A DNA stretch of 64,000 nucleotides from Quillaja saponaria (taxonomy: Eukaryota; Streptophyta; Magnoliopsida; Fabales; Quillajaceae). The position numbers and the translations under genes were made by a program. Below, piece by piece: positions 61,373 through 64,000 of the stretch (positions within the stretch are counted from its first letter, which is position 1; the number at the start of each line of letters is the position of its first letter). The stretch lies in the NCBI GenBank assembly GCA_029379385.1, contig CM055615.1, positions 3,162,001 through 3,226,000 of the forward strand, read 5' to 3'. The notes under the pieces were generated by a model, which did not search any database, was not told where the DNA came from, and saw nothing but the letters and a program-made list of their open reading frames with translations.

Positions 61373-63190
61373 CTTATCTGACTAGCTCTTTGAGCTATCG
61401 AGACATACACAAGTCACGACTTAGCATTATGATACAACTTATGAATAACTTGAGAAGAGTAACTATTAAACACAAAGATGACGGCAAAGACCTTGAGTAA
61501 CATAGAAAAAAGTAATAAAAGCTCAATTTTGAGCCTCTTAATAACTTGAGAAAACAAATCATCATCATCGGTTAATTATGTATGATAAAAGCAGATATGA
61601 ATTAATCAAAATATACATAAGTTAGTCCAAATACCTTGACTATTAACAAGTTTGTTTATTTTCATAAAGTTTATTATCTGTCAGTAGTTTTAGTGCCACA
61701 ATATTCTTCTATCACTAATGCATTTTCTTTTTCCTGCTATATAAATTATATTTAAGCAAGTCATGTCATAATTTTTGATTCACGATGACATAATATTTAT
61801 TTGCAAGAATACATAATCTAGATCAATAATTAATTTTTAATAACATTTCAATTAAGAACAATATTCATTAGATATTATAATGCACTGGTTGACTCTCGAT
61901 TGTATATATGGAAACTTCGATGGGGTTATAAGAACACCTTCTTCCCAACATTTAATTTTTATGCTGAGTTTTATTCTAAATTATATTCTAATGTTGATGA
62001 AAAGTGTAGGAATAATCTAAATTTGGTAAAATAAAAAATATAAATTTATTGTTTATGATCTTCCAATTGGATAGATTTGTTAAAAAAACCAAATTGATCA
62101 CTTACAAATGCAATCAATATATAGACGGCTTTCATTATATAGTAGTGATTTATTTTTCATTTTATTATTTTGTCAAATATCATTTCTCTCTTCTTTCTTA
62201 CTCGTGACTTATAATAGATTTTAGAATATAAAATCATAATAAATTTTACAAGTATAAAACAAAGATAGAGAGACATAAATGTACGTGTTTAAGCCATAAG
62301 GCCTACTTCACGCAAGGAGAGACTCTATAATATTATTTCATGGATTATAGACACTCAAGCTCACATATTCGACTCACTCACTTAATACAATACTGGTGAT
62401 TAAATAAGAAATACTAGATAATCATAACTATGAGATAATTGTAATATTAAATAATCATTATAATCTAGTAGTTATTATAAGATAAGATCATGATAATATA
62501 TATTATTTTTAACTCAAATCTTTATCTTTATCTATATCCCTTAACACACTCCACAAGAATGAAAGTTCTGTGAAGAACATTCATCTTGACCATACAATAA
62601 TGAGCACTCTTTTGAATATTTTTGTGTCTACTCTCTGAATTGAATTCACAGCCTGCTATGTTGGAATGAAAAGGCGTCTTTTGATGCAATATGCGGTCTC
62701 TTATAGCATAACTTTTGATGTCTTACTGCAACGTAATGATATTTGAAAGTGTTGAAAAAAAAAACAAAATACCTCCATAGGTAATGCACTGTGGTTCTCG
62801 CTATACAACAAAGCGCCTAGCAAATAAAAGCAACTGCAAATTGGCTCAGATCACTAGGGATCGATTACTCATTGGAGCTTCAACGCTTTTATAGTAAATA
62901 TTAATAGATTTTATAATATTAAGAGAGACACAGATACACGTAGTTCAGTCATAAGACATTGTCCATGAATGAAAGTGTTATAACCAGATAGTTTTAGAGT
63001 ATATTTTAGAGTACTATACGTAAATTATCATGTTTACATAAATATTAATTTTTACGAAATAAATTAAGATAGTACTTATATATATATATATTCATAGGTG
63101 AATTAAAACCTACCACCAAATTGATTACCTTAGACTTAGATTTTTATTATTATCTTTAATATTATTATTTTTATTTTATGTAAAAGGAAA
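61373..63190. other. AT-rich DNA with probable retroelement debris
   Basis: 62260-62400 contains gagagacataaatgtacgtg, gcctacttcacgcaaggaga and gactcaagctcaca-like text of a type I associate with plant retroelements. A partial second copy is at 62920-62965 (gagagacacagatacacgta). No coding domain is recognised. Confidence 0.35.
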
Positions 63191-64000
63191 TGAATAAATG
63201 TATATTATAAACTATTCTAACAAAGCTAAACCACTATTCTATATTAAAATAATTGATTTGTCTTCTTCTAGTAATGGGTTAACTGACTTAGGAGGGAATT
63301 ATCTTGATAATGTTGGTGGCTGTGTTCTGTACCTCCATTTCCTCATTTTTCAGCCTTCCTTCCGTCCAAATGTGAGCCTCCTTGGTGGCAAAACGTGTGG
63401 CAGTTGGTGAGTATTCTATTTTCTTTTGTTGGCAAGGAGCTTATGGGTAATAGCTTTGAAGAGTTGAAGGTGGTCACCTGGAACGATTGGCAGCAACTTG
63501 TTGCTGTTGCTTCGTTCCCCCTTGCTTCCAATTTTTCGTGGTGGCGGTTCTGGCCGTGGGGTGTGGGGGGTTTTGGAGTGGAAAATTGGAGTGTTACCGT
63601 GAGTTGATAGGGGTGGAAACCCCCTCTGTTTAGGCAACGATTTGCCGTCTTGTGACCGGCCTGATTGGCAGAAAAAAAAAAATTCATTCCATGATGGTGG
63701 AAAGTTTTGATAGTTTTAGCCCTCTAGCTTGATTGTGTGGATAAGTGATTAGGAATGTTGTGATTTGGGTTTGGCTGCCTCTGTTTTGAGCAGCACTAGA
63801 AAGCCTTCAATTGTTCTTTTCTTGATCATAGGGAGGGCAGTAGAAGAGAAATTCCAAGAAGTAAGGTGTGGCTGGAAAAAAAAAAAAAAAAAAAAAAGGA
63901 TAATAAGAAAAATATATATAAACGAAAAATTGGAAGTAATTATACGAAATACAAATCGAGGAAATGTTTAAATGCGATTAGATATAAAATGTTTCTATAA
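63191..64000. other. Unassigned region at the window end
   Basis: 63280-63660 is the most GC-rich part of the right end, and both strands have open frames (70 and 114 codons). Neither shows a recognised domain, so no gene is called. A run of about 21 A lies at 63878-63897. Confidence 0.3.

Noticed and set aside
63343..63687. 114-codon minus-strand ORF
   Set aside because: No domain is recognised, a comparable frame exists on the other strand, and the GC-rich patch alone explains the open frames.

Overview
The window is AT-rich, intron-containing nuclear DNA from a eudicot plant. The evidence is GT-AG introns, a full ABI3/VP1-type transcription factor gene, a GH3 auxin-conjugating enzyme gene, and a dense nest of plant transposons (CACTA, hAT, Mutator-like and PIF/Harbinger-like elements, Ty1/copia, Ty3/gypsy, L1 and RTE LINEs). 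I cannot name the species. There are no rRNA genes, tRNA genes or CRISPR arrays that I can support.

Layout. 1-5.2 kb: repeats, a 776-bp fold-back Mutator-like element, and a duplicated block that ends in a CACTA terminus. 5.2-5.7 kb: a truncated GH3 copy fused to CACTA sequence. 6-11.5 kb: non-coding DNA with a PIF-like MITE and three minisatellites (40 bp AT-rich, about 189 bp GC-rich, 48 bp). 11.5-14.7 kb: a decayed gypsy element. 14.7-16.6 kb: CACTA interior and subterminal sequence. 16.7-18.7 kb: a GH3 gene (minus strand, three exons, all splice phases consistent, about 601 aa). 19-37 kb: nested transposons, including a second copy of the 2.4-5.2 kb block (22.8-26.5 kb), a second CACTA copy, gypsy LTRs, and copia and gypsy remnants. 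37.4-38.2 kb: a small unrecognised gene or pseudogene. 38.2-45.5 kb: the long upstream region of ABI3, with an island of ABRE/G-box/RY motifs near 39.6 kb and a tandem array of 330-400 bp units at 41.4-43.3 kb. 45.55-48.25 kb: ABI3 (plus strand, six exons, B1, B2 and B3 domains), preceded by three short uORFs. 48.3-64 kb: mostly non-coding DNA with SINE-like, L1, RTE and copia remnants and small host-gene fragments (alcohol dehydrogenase, an AIF-like FAD oxidoreductase).

The two host genes are independent of each other: GH3 conjugates auxin to amino acids, and ABI3 drives seed-maturation and ABA-responsive transcription. The main points for follow-up are the CACTA:GH3 junction (possible gene-fragment capture), the apparent 1-base frameshift in ABI3 exon 1, the uORF chain in its leader, and the tandem array in its upstream region.
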